From: Frankiaceae bacterium
GTDB taxonomy: Bacteria; Actinomycetota; Actinomycetes; JADGOU01
Assembly: GCA_017882835.1 (NCBI GenBank)
Contig: JADGOU010000161.1
Location: forward strand, 1 to 6,883
Reading direction: 5' to 3'
Length of the DNA: 6,883 bases
Shown here: piece by piece, positions 1 to 5,707 of the stretch
Position numbering within the stretch: position 1 is the stretch's first letter
Layout: every line of letters begins with the position of its first letter
The notes under the pieces: generated by a model
What the model was told of the DNA's origin: nothing
The model's database searches: none
What the model saw: only the letters and a program-made list of their open reading frames with translations
Program-made: the position numbers and the translations under genes

Positions 1-128
1 ATTTCATTGCCACTCCCGCACACGGCGACCCACCCCCGGAAGCCAACGGTGCTGGTCAGGGACTTGAGCACTCGCGAGGTGGCAGTCAAATGGATAGCCT
101 AATTCCACAATCGCCGCCCACGTGCGCA
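1..128. other. Left-edge region without an assignable gene
   Basis: No complete gene can be supported here. Two weak signals exist. First, plus frame 1 is open from the edge to a TAA at 100-102 and ends in ...STREVAVKWIA, so it could be the tail of a gene entering from the left; third positions are mostly G/C but the piece is too short to judge. Second, on the minus strand an ATG at 7-5 is preceded by GGGAG (complement of 13-17) at 5-nt spacing, a good Shine-Dalgarno arrangement for a leftward gene of which only two codons are visible. The two signals point in opposite directions and at most one is likely to be real. No tRNA-like fold or insertion-sequence end was recognised. Confidence 0.3.
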
Positions 129-333
129 ATCGAGGCCCGGCTCGCCGCCTGCGAGCGGCGCCACAACGCCACCGCGACCACCTTCGACTGGAGGTTCACC
201 GCCAACGCCAGCGACCTCGACGCAATCCCTCGCCCGCATCGACGGCCACGAACAAAGGTCGACTACGGAGGCCGCCCGACCCCCACGAACTTCCGGCGCC
301 GACCGCTTAGAGCCGCTTAGAGCACCGTCATGA
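129..333 (+). pseudogene. Decayed C-terminus of an IS630-family transposase (frameshifted remnant)
   Basis: Translation from 129 gives IEARLAACERRHNATATTF followed by DWRFT. This closely resembles the conserved C-terminal block of IS630-family transposases as I remember it (RYN-x-TA-x-PF-x-W-x-FT). The expected continuation, a Leu-Leu-Ala-Arg-Ile-Asp-like helix, is absent from that frame but appears as SLARIDGHE in the frame one base over (226-252), implying a 1-nt indel around 215-228. After the shift the frame runs to a TGA at 331-333. Nothing resembling the upstream DDE catalytic core or the usual HASWLNQ-type block is visible before 129, so only the last 50 or so residues survive. The 76-residue reading frame that starts at ATG 90 covers the first part but does not represent a functional gene. 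The family assignment rests on motif memory and a short match; the alternative is chance similarity. Confidence 0.5.
303..322. repeat. 10-bp tandem duplication at the end of the zinc-ribbon gene
   Basis: CCGCTTAGAG occurs twice head to tail, at 303-312 and 313-322. The right copy contains the last Leu codon and the TAA stop of the minus-strand zinc-ribbon gene; the left copy is just beyond the stop. It may be a slippage product or a scar linked to the transposase remnant immediately to the left. Confidence 0.75.
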
Positions 334-796
334 GCACGAGCCCAACCAGTACCAGGGCCACCGTCACCGTCACCGCGACGCCGGCGGCCAGGGTGAACCG
401 CCCGCGCCGGGTGTGGGTGGAGACGACGCCGATACCGGGCAGGCTCAGGGTCAGCTCCGGTGTGTCGGCCAGCTCGGCCAGGAAACCGGCACCACAGCCG
501 GGACAGACGTCCGCGCGCATGTCGACCCCGGCCCCACAGCGCCCGCACGGCCAGCTCGCCTGGTCGCGGCCGTGAGCCGGGTCTGCTCCGGCTCCGGCTC
601 CGGCCACCGTCGAGATGTCGGTCGCAGGTGCCGTCGCGATCGCTGTCCCCACCGCTGGTGCGCCCGCCGGTGCGGGGCCGGGCTGCCGGGACGTCCCGGG
701 CGCCAGCACCGTGCGCAGGTCCGCGTAACACAGCGTGCACCACGCTGTCCCCAGCGCCACGGCCGCCCGGCAGTGCGGGCAGCGGTCGAAAGTCAC
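317..796 (-). CDS. Double zinc-ribbon protein with C-terminal membrane anchor, function unknown
   Basis: A 159-residue protein with a GTG start at 796. The first Cys4 zinc ribbon has Cys6, Cys9, Cys20 and Cys23; the second has Cys84, Cys87, Cys98 and Cys101. Both follow CX2C-X10-CX2C exactly. A low-complexity Pro/Ala/Gly/Thr-rich linker (about 30-80) separates them. Residues about 134-158 form one hydrophobic helix preceded by RRGR, so the positive-inside rule predicts a cytoplasmic N-terminus and a C-tail anchor. The start is chosen because Cys6 and Cys9 must be included; the same frame runs back without a stop to a TAG at 886-884 through the tandem repeats, but with no ATG or GTG start in that stretch. 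I see no clear Shine-Dalgarno sequence. Zinc ribbons of this kind usually mediate protein or nucleic-acid contacts; no enzymatic motif is visible. The reading frame and domain layout are secure, but the role is not known. Confidence 0.85.
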   Translation of the reverse strand: MTFDRCPHCRAAVALGTAWCTLCYADLRTVLAPGTSRQPGPAPAGAPAVGTAIATAPATDISTVAGAGAGADPAHGRDQASWPCGRCGAGVDMRADVCPGCGAGFLAELADTPELTLSLPGIGVVSTHTRRGRFTLAAGVAVTVTVALVLVGLVLMTVL

Positions 797-818
797 GGTC
801 GCATGTGTCGACAGGTTC

Positions 819-885
819 GCTCGGATCCTTGAGCGCTCGGATCCTTGAGCGCTCGGATCCTTGAGCGCTCGGGTCCTTGAGCGCT
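819..885. repeat. Four tandem 16-bp repeats between the zinc-ribbon and SRPBCC genes
   Basis: The unit GCTCGGATCCTTGAGC is repeated head to tail at 819-834, 835-850, 851-866 and 867-882. The first three copies are identical and the fourth has one A-to-G change (GGGTCC); a partial GCT follows at 883-885. Each unit has GCTC/GAGC ends, and unit junctions make the palindrome GAGCGCTC. In minus-strand RNA two neighbouring units can pair through GGAUCC plus GCUC/GAGC, giving a 10-bp stem with an AA bulge. The array starts about 15 nt after the SRPBCC stop codon and ends 23 bp before the zinc-ribbon start. It could act as a terminator or mRNA-stabilising element for the former, a binding array in the leader of the latter, or be a neutral slippage expansion. 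Confidence 0.9.
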
Positions 886-897
886 ACGCCCGCGGCC

Positions 898-1326
898 TCA
901 GCCGACCGGCGCCTCCGAGCACCGTGGCATGCCGGGTGCGCGGTCTGCCTCCAGTTCGTCCTTGAGCGCGTTCACGCACCGCTTGACGTGGCGGCCGTGC
1001 CGATGGCCTTCGGCCCGCGCCAGCCGAGCCAGGCGGGCCGGACGTCCGCACCGGACCTCGGTCGCACTGCCCGGGCCGGTCAGATCGGCCCGGAGGTAGC
1101 AATGCAGCAGAGTGCCGTCGCCCCAGGGCTCCAGCCAGACCTCGCTGCTGCCCACCAGTCGACCGGTCACCGTCCAGCGCAGCCCGCGCTCGCCCCGGTC
1201 CTGAAAGAGGGTGAGCTCCAGCTCCGGCCACCAGCGGCGCCATAGCTGCGGGTCATGCAGCCGCCGGGCCACGTCGGCTAGGGCAGCGACGACAAAGGTC
1301 TCGTCGGCGAGGTCGACCATCGGCAT
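898..1326 (-). CDS. SRPBCC-fold (polyketide cyclase / lipid-transport-like) protein
   Basis: A 142-residue protein read from ATG at 1326 (MPMVDLADET). A GGGA element lies about 11 nt upstream; the second ATG (1320) and a GTG at 1365 are alternative starts. The order of elements fits the START/SRPBCC ligand-binding fold: a first strand (residues 6-14), a helix leading to the WRRWWPEL motif (29-36), strands around GLRWTVTGRLVGSSEVWLE (48-66), a strand at GTLLHCYLRADL (71-82), and a long basic C-terminal helix ending at VNALKDELEADR (118-129). SRPBCC proteins bind hydrophobic ligands or lipids in a cavity, and their substrates are rarely predictable. I recall small SRPBCC proteins beside fadD15 in mycobacteria (Rv2185c region) and Streptomyces, so it may handle a lipid related to FadD15, but this is inference. 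It diverges from fadD15 and is followed by the 16-bp tandem repeats. Confidence 0.75.
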   Translation of the reverse strand: MPMVDLADETFVVAALADVARRLHDPQLWRRWWPELELTLFQDRGERGLRWTVTGRLVGSSEVWLEPWGDGTLLHCYLRADLTGPGSATEVRCGRPARLARLARAEGHRHGRHVKRCVNALKDELEADRAPGMPRCSEAPVG

Positions 1327-1404
1327 GCCGTCACTGTCCCAGAGCGGCGCAGCGCGGCCGAGCACCAGCCGCGCGTCGGCCCTGCTTGCCTCGCGCTACC
1401 GTTT

Positions 1405-1441
1405 CGACCGGGCCACGGTCCACCGCGACCGGTCGGCCGAC
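1405..1441. promoter_or_regulatory. Overlapping palindromes in the divergent SRPBCC / fadD15 promoter region
   Basis: The 139-bp gap between the two divergent starts contains the perfect palindromes CGACCGGTCG (1426-1435) and GTCGGCCGAC (1432-1441), which overlap by 4 bp. The heptamer CGACCGG occurs at 1405-1411 and again at 1426-1432, 21 bp apart, about two helical turns on the same face of the DNA. This arrangement fits an operator for a dimeric repressor controlling one or both genes, with fadD15 25 bp further on. In G+C-rich DNA, short palindromes also arise by chance, and I could not identify convincing -10/-35 hexamers nearby. Confidence 0.3.
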
Positions 1442-1454
1442 TCGCCTTAGCGCC

Positions 1455-1460
1455 GAGGAG
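1455..1460 (+). promoter_or_regulatory. Ribosome binding site that decides the fadD15 start
   Basis: GAGGAG lies 5 nt before GTG 1466. It overlaps the earlier in-frame GTG at 1460, which therefore cannot use it. This supports 1466 over 1460 as the initiation codon. Confidence 0.7.
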
Positions 1461-1465
1461 TGTCC

Positions 1466-3265
1466 GTGCTGGAGTACGCCAACCCAATGGCCGTGTCCGT
1501 ACCGGAGACGGCGAACCTGACCGACCCAGTGTTCGACAACGCCCGCGTCCATCCCGACGCCGCGGCCTTCAGCGTCCAGACCGACGGTCGCTGGCGCACG
1601 GTGACCGCCCGCGAGTTCGCCGAGCAGGTCGTCTCGGTCGCCAAGGGACTGATCGCCATGGGAGTGGACGCCGGCGACCGGGTCGGGCTGATGGCTCGCA
1701 CCTGCTACGAGTGGACGCTGCTGGACTACGCGATCTGGTCGGCCGGCGCCATCACTGTGCCGGTCTACGAGACCTCGTCGGGGGAGCAGGTGGCCTGGTA
1801 CCTCGCCGACTCCCAAGCCGTGGCCGTGGTCGTGGAGACCGGCGACCATGCCACCATCGTTGAGGCCGCCCAGCCCAGCTGTCCTGCGCTGCGCCATGTC
1901 TGGCGGATCGACTCGGATGCCGTCGGCACGCTGACCGGTGCCGGCCGGGACGTCCCCGACGGCGCCGTGGCCGAGCGCCGGGCCACCCTGTCCGGCAGCA
2001 CCGTGGCCACGCTCATCTACACCTCTGGTACGACGGGACACCCCAAGGGCTGCGAACTCACCCACGGCAACTTCCGGTTCGACATCGAGGCGGTCGCGGT
2101 CGGCGCCCCGCAGCTGTGGAGCGGGCCGAGCTCCACCTTGCTGTTCCTGCCGCTGGCGCACATCTTCGCCCGGCTCATCCAGTGCTTCTGCGTCACCAAG
2201 CGGGTGCGGATGGGCCACACCGCGGACGTGGCCAACCTGCTGCCGGACCTGGCGGCCTTCCAGCCCACCTTCATCCTGTCCGTGCCGCGAGTGTTCGAGA
2301 AGGTCTACAACACCGCTAAGCGCAAGGCGCACGCCGAGAGCGCCGTCAAGGGCCGGATCTTCGACGCCGCGGAGGCGGTCGCCGCCGCCTACAGCCGGGC
2401 GCTCGACCGGGGCGGCCGCGACGTGCTGCTGCTGCGCGCTCCACACCTGCTGTTCGACCGGTTGGTCTACGGCAAGCTGCGGGCGGCGCTCGGCGGACAC
2501 GTCCGGTACGCCGTCTCCGGCGGCGCACCGCTCGGGGCTCGGCTCGGGCACTTCTACCGCGGCATCGGTGTGCTGGTGCTAGAGGGCTACGGACTGACCG
2601 AGACCACGGCCGGCGCGACCCTGAGCACGCCGGACCACGTGCGGATCGGCACGGTCGGGCGCGCCGTACCCGGCACGGTGATCCGGATCGCCCCGGACGG
2701 CGAAGTGCTGATCAAGGGCGGGCACGTGTTCATCGGCTACTGGCGCAACGACGAGGCCACCCGCGAGGTGCTGACCGACGATGGCTGGTTCCACACCGGC
2801 GACCTTGGGGCGCTCGACCGGGACGGCTACCTGGCGATCACGGGGCGGAAGAAGGAGATCATCGTCACCGCCAGCGGCAAGAACGTGGCGCCGGCCCAGC
2901 TCGAGGACCGGTTGCGGGCACATCCGCTCATTGGCCAATGCATGGTGGTCGGTGACCGGCGGCCATTCATCGGCCTGCTGGTGACCATCGACCCGGAAGC
3001 CTTCCCGCTGTGGAAGGCCGACCACGGCAAGGACGAGGCCGCGACCGTGGCCGATCTGCGGGACGACCCGGACCTGCTCATGGAGATCGACCAGGCGGTG
3101 ACCGAGGCCAACAAGGCGGTGTCGCACGCCGAGGCGATCAAGAAGTTCCGGATCCTGCCGACCGACTTCACCGAGGGGGGCGGTCAGCTCACGCCGACGC
3201 TGAAGCTCAAGCGCAACGTCATCGTCAAGGAGGAAGAAGCCGAGATCGCCGCGCTCTACAGCTGA
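1466..3265 (+). CDS. fadD15: Long-chain fatty-acid--CoA ligase, FadD15 type
   Basis: A 599-residue ANL-superfamily adenylating enzyme that activates long-chain fatty acids to acyl-AMP and then acyl-CoA, probably at the inner face of the membrane. Visible motifs: P-loop YTSGTTGHPKG (185-195), FLPLAHIF (227-234), the aromatic GYGLTE motif (374-379), TGD with the ribose-binding Asp (444-446), and the hinge GRKKEII (460-466) leading into the C-terminal domain and LTPTLKLKR near the end. Length and motif order match mycobacterial FadD15 (about 600 residues) as I remember it; RVFEKVYNTA and GAPLGARLGHFYRG are near-identical signatures of that subgroup. The start is GTG 1466, giving MLEYANPMAVSV, which lines up with the MRE(F/I)SVPA-type N-terminus of relatives; GTG 1460 and ATG 1487 are less likely. 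It diverges from the SRPBCC gene and converges on pimB. Acyl-chain preference cannot be read from the sequence. Confidence 0.95.
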   Translation: MLEYANPMAVSVPETANLTDPVFDNARVHPDAAAFSVQTDGRWRTVTAREFAEQVVSVAKGLIAMGVDAGDRVGLMARTCYEWTLLDYAIWSAGAITVPVYETSSGEQVAWYLADSQAVAVVVETGDHATIVEAAQPSCPALRHVWRIDSDAVGTLTGAGRDVPDGAVAERRATLSGSTVATLIYTSGTTGHPKGCELTHGNFRFDIEAVAVGAPQLWSGPSSTLLFLPLAHIFARLIQCFCVTKRVRMGHTADVANLLPDLAAFQPTFILSVPRVFEKVYNTAKRKAHAESAVKGRIFDAAEAVAAAYSRALDRGGRDVLLLRAPHLLFDRLVYGKLRAALGGHVRYAVSGGAPLGARLGHFYRGIGVLVLEGYGLTETTAGATLSTPDHVRIGTVGRAVPGTVIRIAPDGEVLIKGGHVFIGYWRNDEATREVLTDDGWFHTGDLGALDRDGYLAITGRKKEIIVTASGKNVAPAQLEDRLRAHPLIGQCMVVGDRRPFIGLLVTIDPEAFPLWKADHGKDEAATVADLRDDPDLLMEIDQAVTEANKAVSHAEAIKKFRILPTDFTEGGGQLTPTLKLKRNVIVKEEEAEIAALYS

Positions 3266-3289
3266 TGCGGGGCCGGTGGCCGCGTCAGC
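3261..3289. terminator. Bidirectional terminator hairpin between fadD15 and pimB
   Basis: Bases 3261-3270 pair with 3280-3289 in a 10-bp stem (nine Watson-Crick pairs plus one T-G wobble, 3266 with 3284) around a 9-nt loop. The fadD15 stop TGA (3263-3265) pairs with the complement of the pimB stop (3285-3287), so the two stop codons form part of the stem. There is no T-tract on either side, as is common for actinobacterial hairpin terminators. The hairpin can form in both transcripts and lies exactly at the meeting point of two convergent genes. Confidence 0.55.
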
Positions 3290-4403
3290 CGAGCAGCATG
3301 CGCAGCCGGGCGGCCATGGCGTCCCAGCGCCACTCCTGCTGCACCCATTGCCGGCCGCGGGCGCCCATCGCCCGGGCCCGGTCCGGGTCCAGGAGCAGTC
3401 CGGCGACGGCGTTGGTGACCGCGGTGACCGAGCGGCCGTTCACGACGTACCCAGTGTCGCCGTCGAGGACGGCGTCGGGCGCGCCACCAGAACGGCCGGC
3501 GACCACGGGCAGGCCGGTGGCCGACGCCTCCAGGTAGACGATGCCGAGACCCTCAACGTCCATGCCGCCGAGCCGGGTGCGACACGGCATCGCGAACACG
3601 TCGCCGGCGGCGTAGTGCGCCGGCAACTCCGCCCACGGCACCGAACCGGTGAAGCGCACGGCGTCCGCGACCCCCAGGTCGCCTGCCAGCCGGTGCAGCC
3701 GCGGGGAGTCCGGGCCGCCGCCGACGATGAGCAGACAGGTGCCGGGCACTTGCCGGCGCAGCGCCGGCAGCGCGCGCAGCAGCACGTCCTGGCCCTTGCG
3801 CGGCACCAGCCGGGACACACACACCACCACCGGGCGGTCGGCCAAGTCCAGCTGGCTTCGGACCTCGGCCCCCCCGGCGTCCGGACGGAACACCGTCGGA
3901 TCGACGCCGGAGGGCAGCCGCTCCAGCCGCGGATACGGGCCGAACGCCGGAGCCAGGCGAGCTCGGGTGTAAGCGCCGAGATAGGTCACCACGTCGACGG
4001 TCGAACCGATCCGGCGCAGCACCTGGCGAGCCGCCGGCAGCATGGCCCAGCCGACCTCGTGGCCGTGCGTCGAGGCGACGAACCGGTCGATGCCGGCCGA
4101 GCGCAACGGAGCTGCCAACAGCCCCAGCGGCGCCGCCGCCCCGAACCAGACGGTGGCGCAGCCCTCGGACGAAGCAACGTCGCGAGCCCGGCGCAGCACG
4201 GCCGGAACGGGCAGCATCAACGACCCGGGGTGTCGGACCACGGCGTACGGCTGGTTGGCGTCGAAGTCGGCCGCCGCCTTCCAGGCGGGGGCATACACCA
4301 CCACCTCATCCGCCGGCAGTCGGCAGACCAGGCCGTGCACGTAGGCCTGAATGCCACCGGGCCGGGGTGGGAAGTCGTTGGTGACGACCAGCGTCCGGGT
4401 CAC
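3285..4403 (-). CDS. pimB: PimB'-type GDP-mannose-dependent mannosyltransferase (GT4 family, GT-B fold)
   Basis: A 372-residue glycosyltransferase. In mycobacteria and corynebacteria PimB' adds the second mannose, alpha-1,6, to phosphatidylinositol monomannoside on the cytoplasmic membrane face, an early step toward PIMs, lipomannan and lipoarabinomannan. Visible here: N-terminal VTNDFPPRPGGIQAYV (7-22), STHGHEVGW (111-119), donor-phosphate-binding SRLVPRKGQ with Arg198 and Lys203 (197-205), IVGGGP (226-231), PCRTR (273-277) and the EX7E motif Glu284/Glu292 in EGLGIVYLE. These blocks match Rv2188c as I remember it, better than other GT4 enzymes, and the convergent fadD15 neighbour supports the call. 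The GTG start (4403-4401) overlaps the M48 stop in GTGA, and no good Shine-Dalgarno sequence precedes it, so translation probably depends on coupling. If the host makes no PIMs, a related lipid mannosyltransferase is the alternative. Confidence 0.9.
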   Translation of the reverse strand: MTRTLVVTNDFPPRPGGIQAYVHGLVCRLPADEVVVYAPAWKAAADFDANQPYAVVRHPGSLMLPVPAVLRRARDVASSEGCATVWFGAAAPLGLLAAPLRSAGIDRFVASTHGHEVGWAMLPAARQVLRRIGSTVDVVTYLGAYTRARLAPAFGPYPRLERLPSGVDPTVFRPDAGGAEVRSQLDLADRPVVVCVSRLVPRKGQDVLLRALPALRRQVPGTCLLIVGGGPDSPRLHRLAGDLGVADAVRFTGSVPWAELPAHYAAGDVFAMPCRTRLGGMDVEGLGIVYLEASATGLPVVAGRSGGAPDAVLDGDTGYVVNGRSVTAVTNAVAGLLLDPDRARAMGARGRQWVQQEWRWDAMAARLRMLLG

Positions 4404-5698
4404 GGCGGTGTGATCGGCGCGGGCACGGCCACGCCCTGCTGCTTCGCCCAGTTCCGGGCCAGCGCGATGCGCTGCGGGGTCGTCGGGTGGGAGGCGAACA
4501 GGGCGTAGACCACCGGGTTCGGGTCGAGGTCGGACAGGTTCACCACCGCCAATCGGCGGAACGAGGACACGAACGTCGTCGGGTCCCGGGTGAGGTCGAG
4601 GGAGTGCACGTCCGCGCGGGCCTCGATCCGGCGCGACCCCAACAGCTGACCCGGCGCGGTCGCCAGACCGGCGACCGTCACGACGAACAGCACCAGCGCC
4701 ACCGACCGAGGATCGCCCAGCGTCGCCACGCCCGCCCGCGCCAGCAGGGGTGCCCAGGTCAGCACCAGGAAGCCGGCGCAGGCCGCCGCCGCCACGGCCA
4801 ACATCCCGACGAGCGTGCCGTGCAGCACGTCCTGCCGCTTGGCGTGGCCGAGCTCGTGGGCGACGATCAGGCGGACCTCGGCCGGTGTCGTCGGCGGCCG
4901 CAGCAGGGTGTCGTAGAGCACGATCCGTCGGGACGCCCCAAAGCCGGACACGTAGGCGTTTAGCGCCGTGGTCCGCCGGGAGGCATCGGCGACCAGGACC
5001 TGCTGGACCGGTACGCCGTCGGAGCGGGCCAGATCCAGCAGCTCATCGCGCAGTGGGCCGGCCGCCAGCGGCGTGAACTTGTTGAACACCGGCTCCACCA
5101 GAACTGGATACAGGAACGACCCGGCCAGCACGAGCAGGGCTCCGCCGACGGCGACACCGACCCACCAGTGGGTCGGTGTCGCGCGCACGAGCGCGTAGCA
5201 GCCCAGCACGACGACGGCCAGCACGACGGTGGAGACGCCGAACGCCCGCAGCAGGTCGAGCGCCCACCCGCCCCAGTCCCGGGTAGAGAGGCCATAGCGG
5301 CGCAACACCGTCTCGCCCCAGGCGTCGAAGGGCAGCGCCACCACCCGCACTACCAGCGAGACCGCAATCCCACCGAGCACGGCCTGCCAGGCCCAGCCGC
5401 CGCCGAGCGGCCGGGCGACCGCGGCGACCAGCCGGGCGCCGTACGGCGAAAGACCGAGCACCGCGGCGGCGAGCAGGCCGAGCGCCATCCCGGCGTACGC
5501 CGGCGGCCGCACCGCCCGATGGTAGGCGTTCTCGCGGGCAATCTGCGCCGGCGTGAAGTCGGTCGTCGCCGCCGGCGCCACCCGACCGCCGGGCACGGCG
5601 TGCGGCAGCGGCGACCACGGGGTGGTGAAGGCGACCACCGCGACGAGCGCGATGCCAAGGACAACCAGGGCGACCGTGGCCGCCGCCCGACCGGTCAT
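4400..5698 (-). CDS. M48-family (Ste24-like) integral membrane zinc metalloprotease
   Basis: A 432-residue membrane protease. The zinc-binding and catalytic HEXXH is HELGH (281-285: His281, Glu282, His285), with the third ligand Glu359 in EARAD (359-363). About seven hydrophobic helices are visible: 7-24, 66-84, 101-123, 148-171, 177-200, 294-320 and 332-352. Ste24-type signatures include NAYVSGFGASRRIVLYDTLL (247-266) and the C-terminal PVVYALFASHPTTPQR block (395-410). Length and topology match the Ste24/CAAX-protease-1 branch, not the shorter HtpX branch. Eukaryotic Ste24 trims prenylated proteins and clears blocked translocons; bacteria generally lack CAAX prenylation, so its substrate is unknown and membrane-protein quality control is an inference. 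The start is ATG 5698, overlapping the upstream stop as ATGA and preceded by GGAG (complement of 5704-5707) at 5 nt; a start 10 codons earlier is less likely. It is the middle gene of a coupled three-gene operon. Confidence 0.93.
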   Translation of the reverse strand: MTGRAAATVALVVLGIALVAVVAFTTPWSPLPHAVPGGRVAPAATTDFTPAQIARENAYHRAVRPPAYAGMALGLLAAAVLGLSPYGARLVAAVARPLGGGWAWQAVLGGIAVSLVVRVVALPFDAWGETVLRRYGLSTRDWGGWALDLLRAFGVSTVVLAVVVLGCYALVRATPTHWWVGVAVGGALLVLAGSFLYPVLVEPVFNKFTPLAAGPLRDELLDLARSDGVPVQQVLVADASRRTTALNAYVSGFGASRRIVLYDTLLRPPTTPAEVRLIVAHELGHAKRQDVLHGTLVGMLAVAAAACAGFLVLTWAPLLARAGVATLGDPRSVALVLFVVTVAGLATAPGQLLGSRRIEARADVHSLDLTRDPTTFVSSFRRLAVVNLSDLDPNPVVYALFASHPTTPQRIALARNWAKQQGVAVPAPITPP

Positions 5699-5707
5699 GC
5701 AAGCTCC
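5695..5707 (-). promoter_or_regulatory. ATGA stop-start overlap with ribosome binding site for the M48 gene
   Basis: The upstream metallopeptidase ends with TGA (5697-5695) inside the ATGA that starts the M48 gene (ATG 5698-5696). A GGAG motif (complement of 5704-5707), inside the upstream coding sequence, sits 5 nt before the ATG. This is a classic termination-reinitiation arrangement and fixes the M48 start. Confidence 0.8.

Noticed and set aside
1..130. tRNA or insertion-sequence terminal inverted repeat at the left edge
   Set aside because: No cloverleaf or T-loop consensus could be drawn, and no inverted repeat or TA target duplication was found around the IS630 relic.
90..320. A 76-codon plus-strand gene starting at ATG 90 with a GAGGTG-like ribosome site
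   Set aside because: Its middle part matches a transposase C-terminus whose continuation is in another frame, so it is better explained as a decayed remnant.
99..743. A 214-codon Arg/Gly-rich minus-strand frame overlapping the zinc-ribbon gene
   Set aside because: It is another frame of the same strand as a protein with eight correctly spaced Cys ligands; its own translation has no recognisable features.
819..885. CRISPR-like array
   Set aside because: Units are directly abutting 16-mers with no spacers and no cas genes nearby.
1366..1465. Sigma-70-type -35/-10 promoter for fadD15 (for example TTGCCT at 1386-1391)
   Set aside because: No acceptable -10 hexamer lies at 16-19 bp spacing; the match is not better than chance.
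1331..2551. A 406-codon open frame on the minus strand opposite fadD15
   Set aside because: It lies antisense to a gene with clear family motifs, and its Gly/Arg/Val/Gln/His-rich translation shows no domain; long antisense frames are expected in G+C-rich DNA.
3276..4508. A 410-codon open frame on the plus strand opposite pimB
   Set aside because: His/Gln/Arg/Gly-rich low-complexity translation antisense to a well-supported glycosyltransferase; also crosses into the M48 gene.
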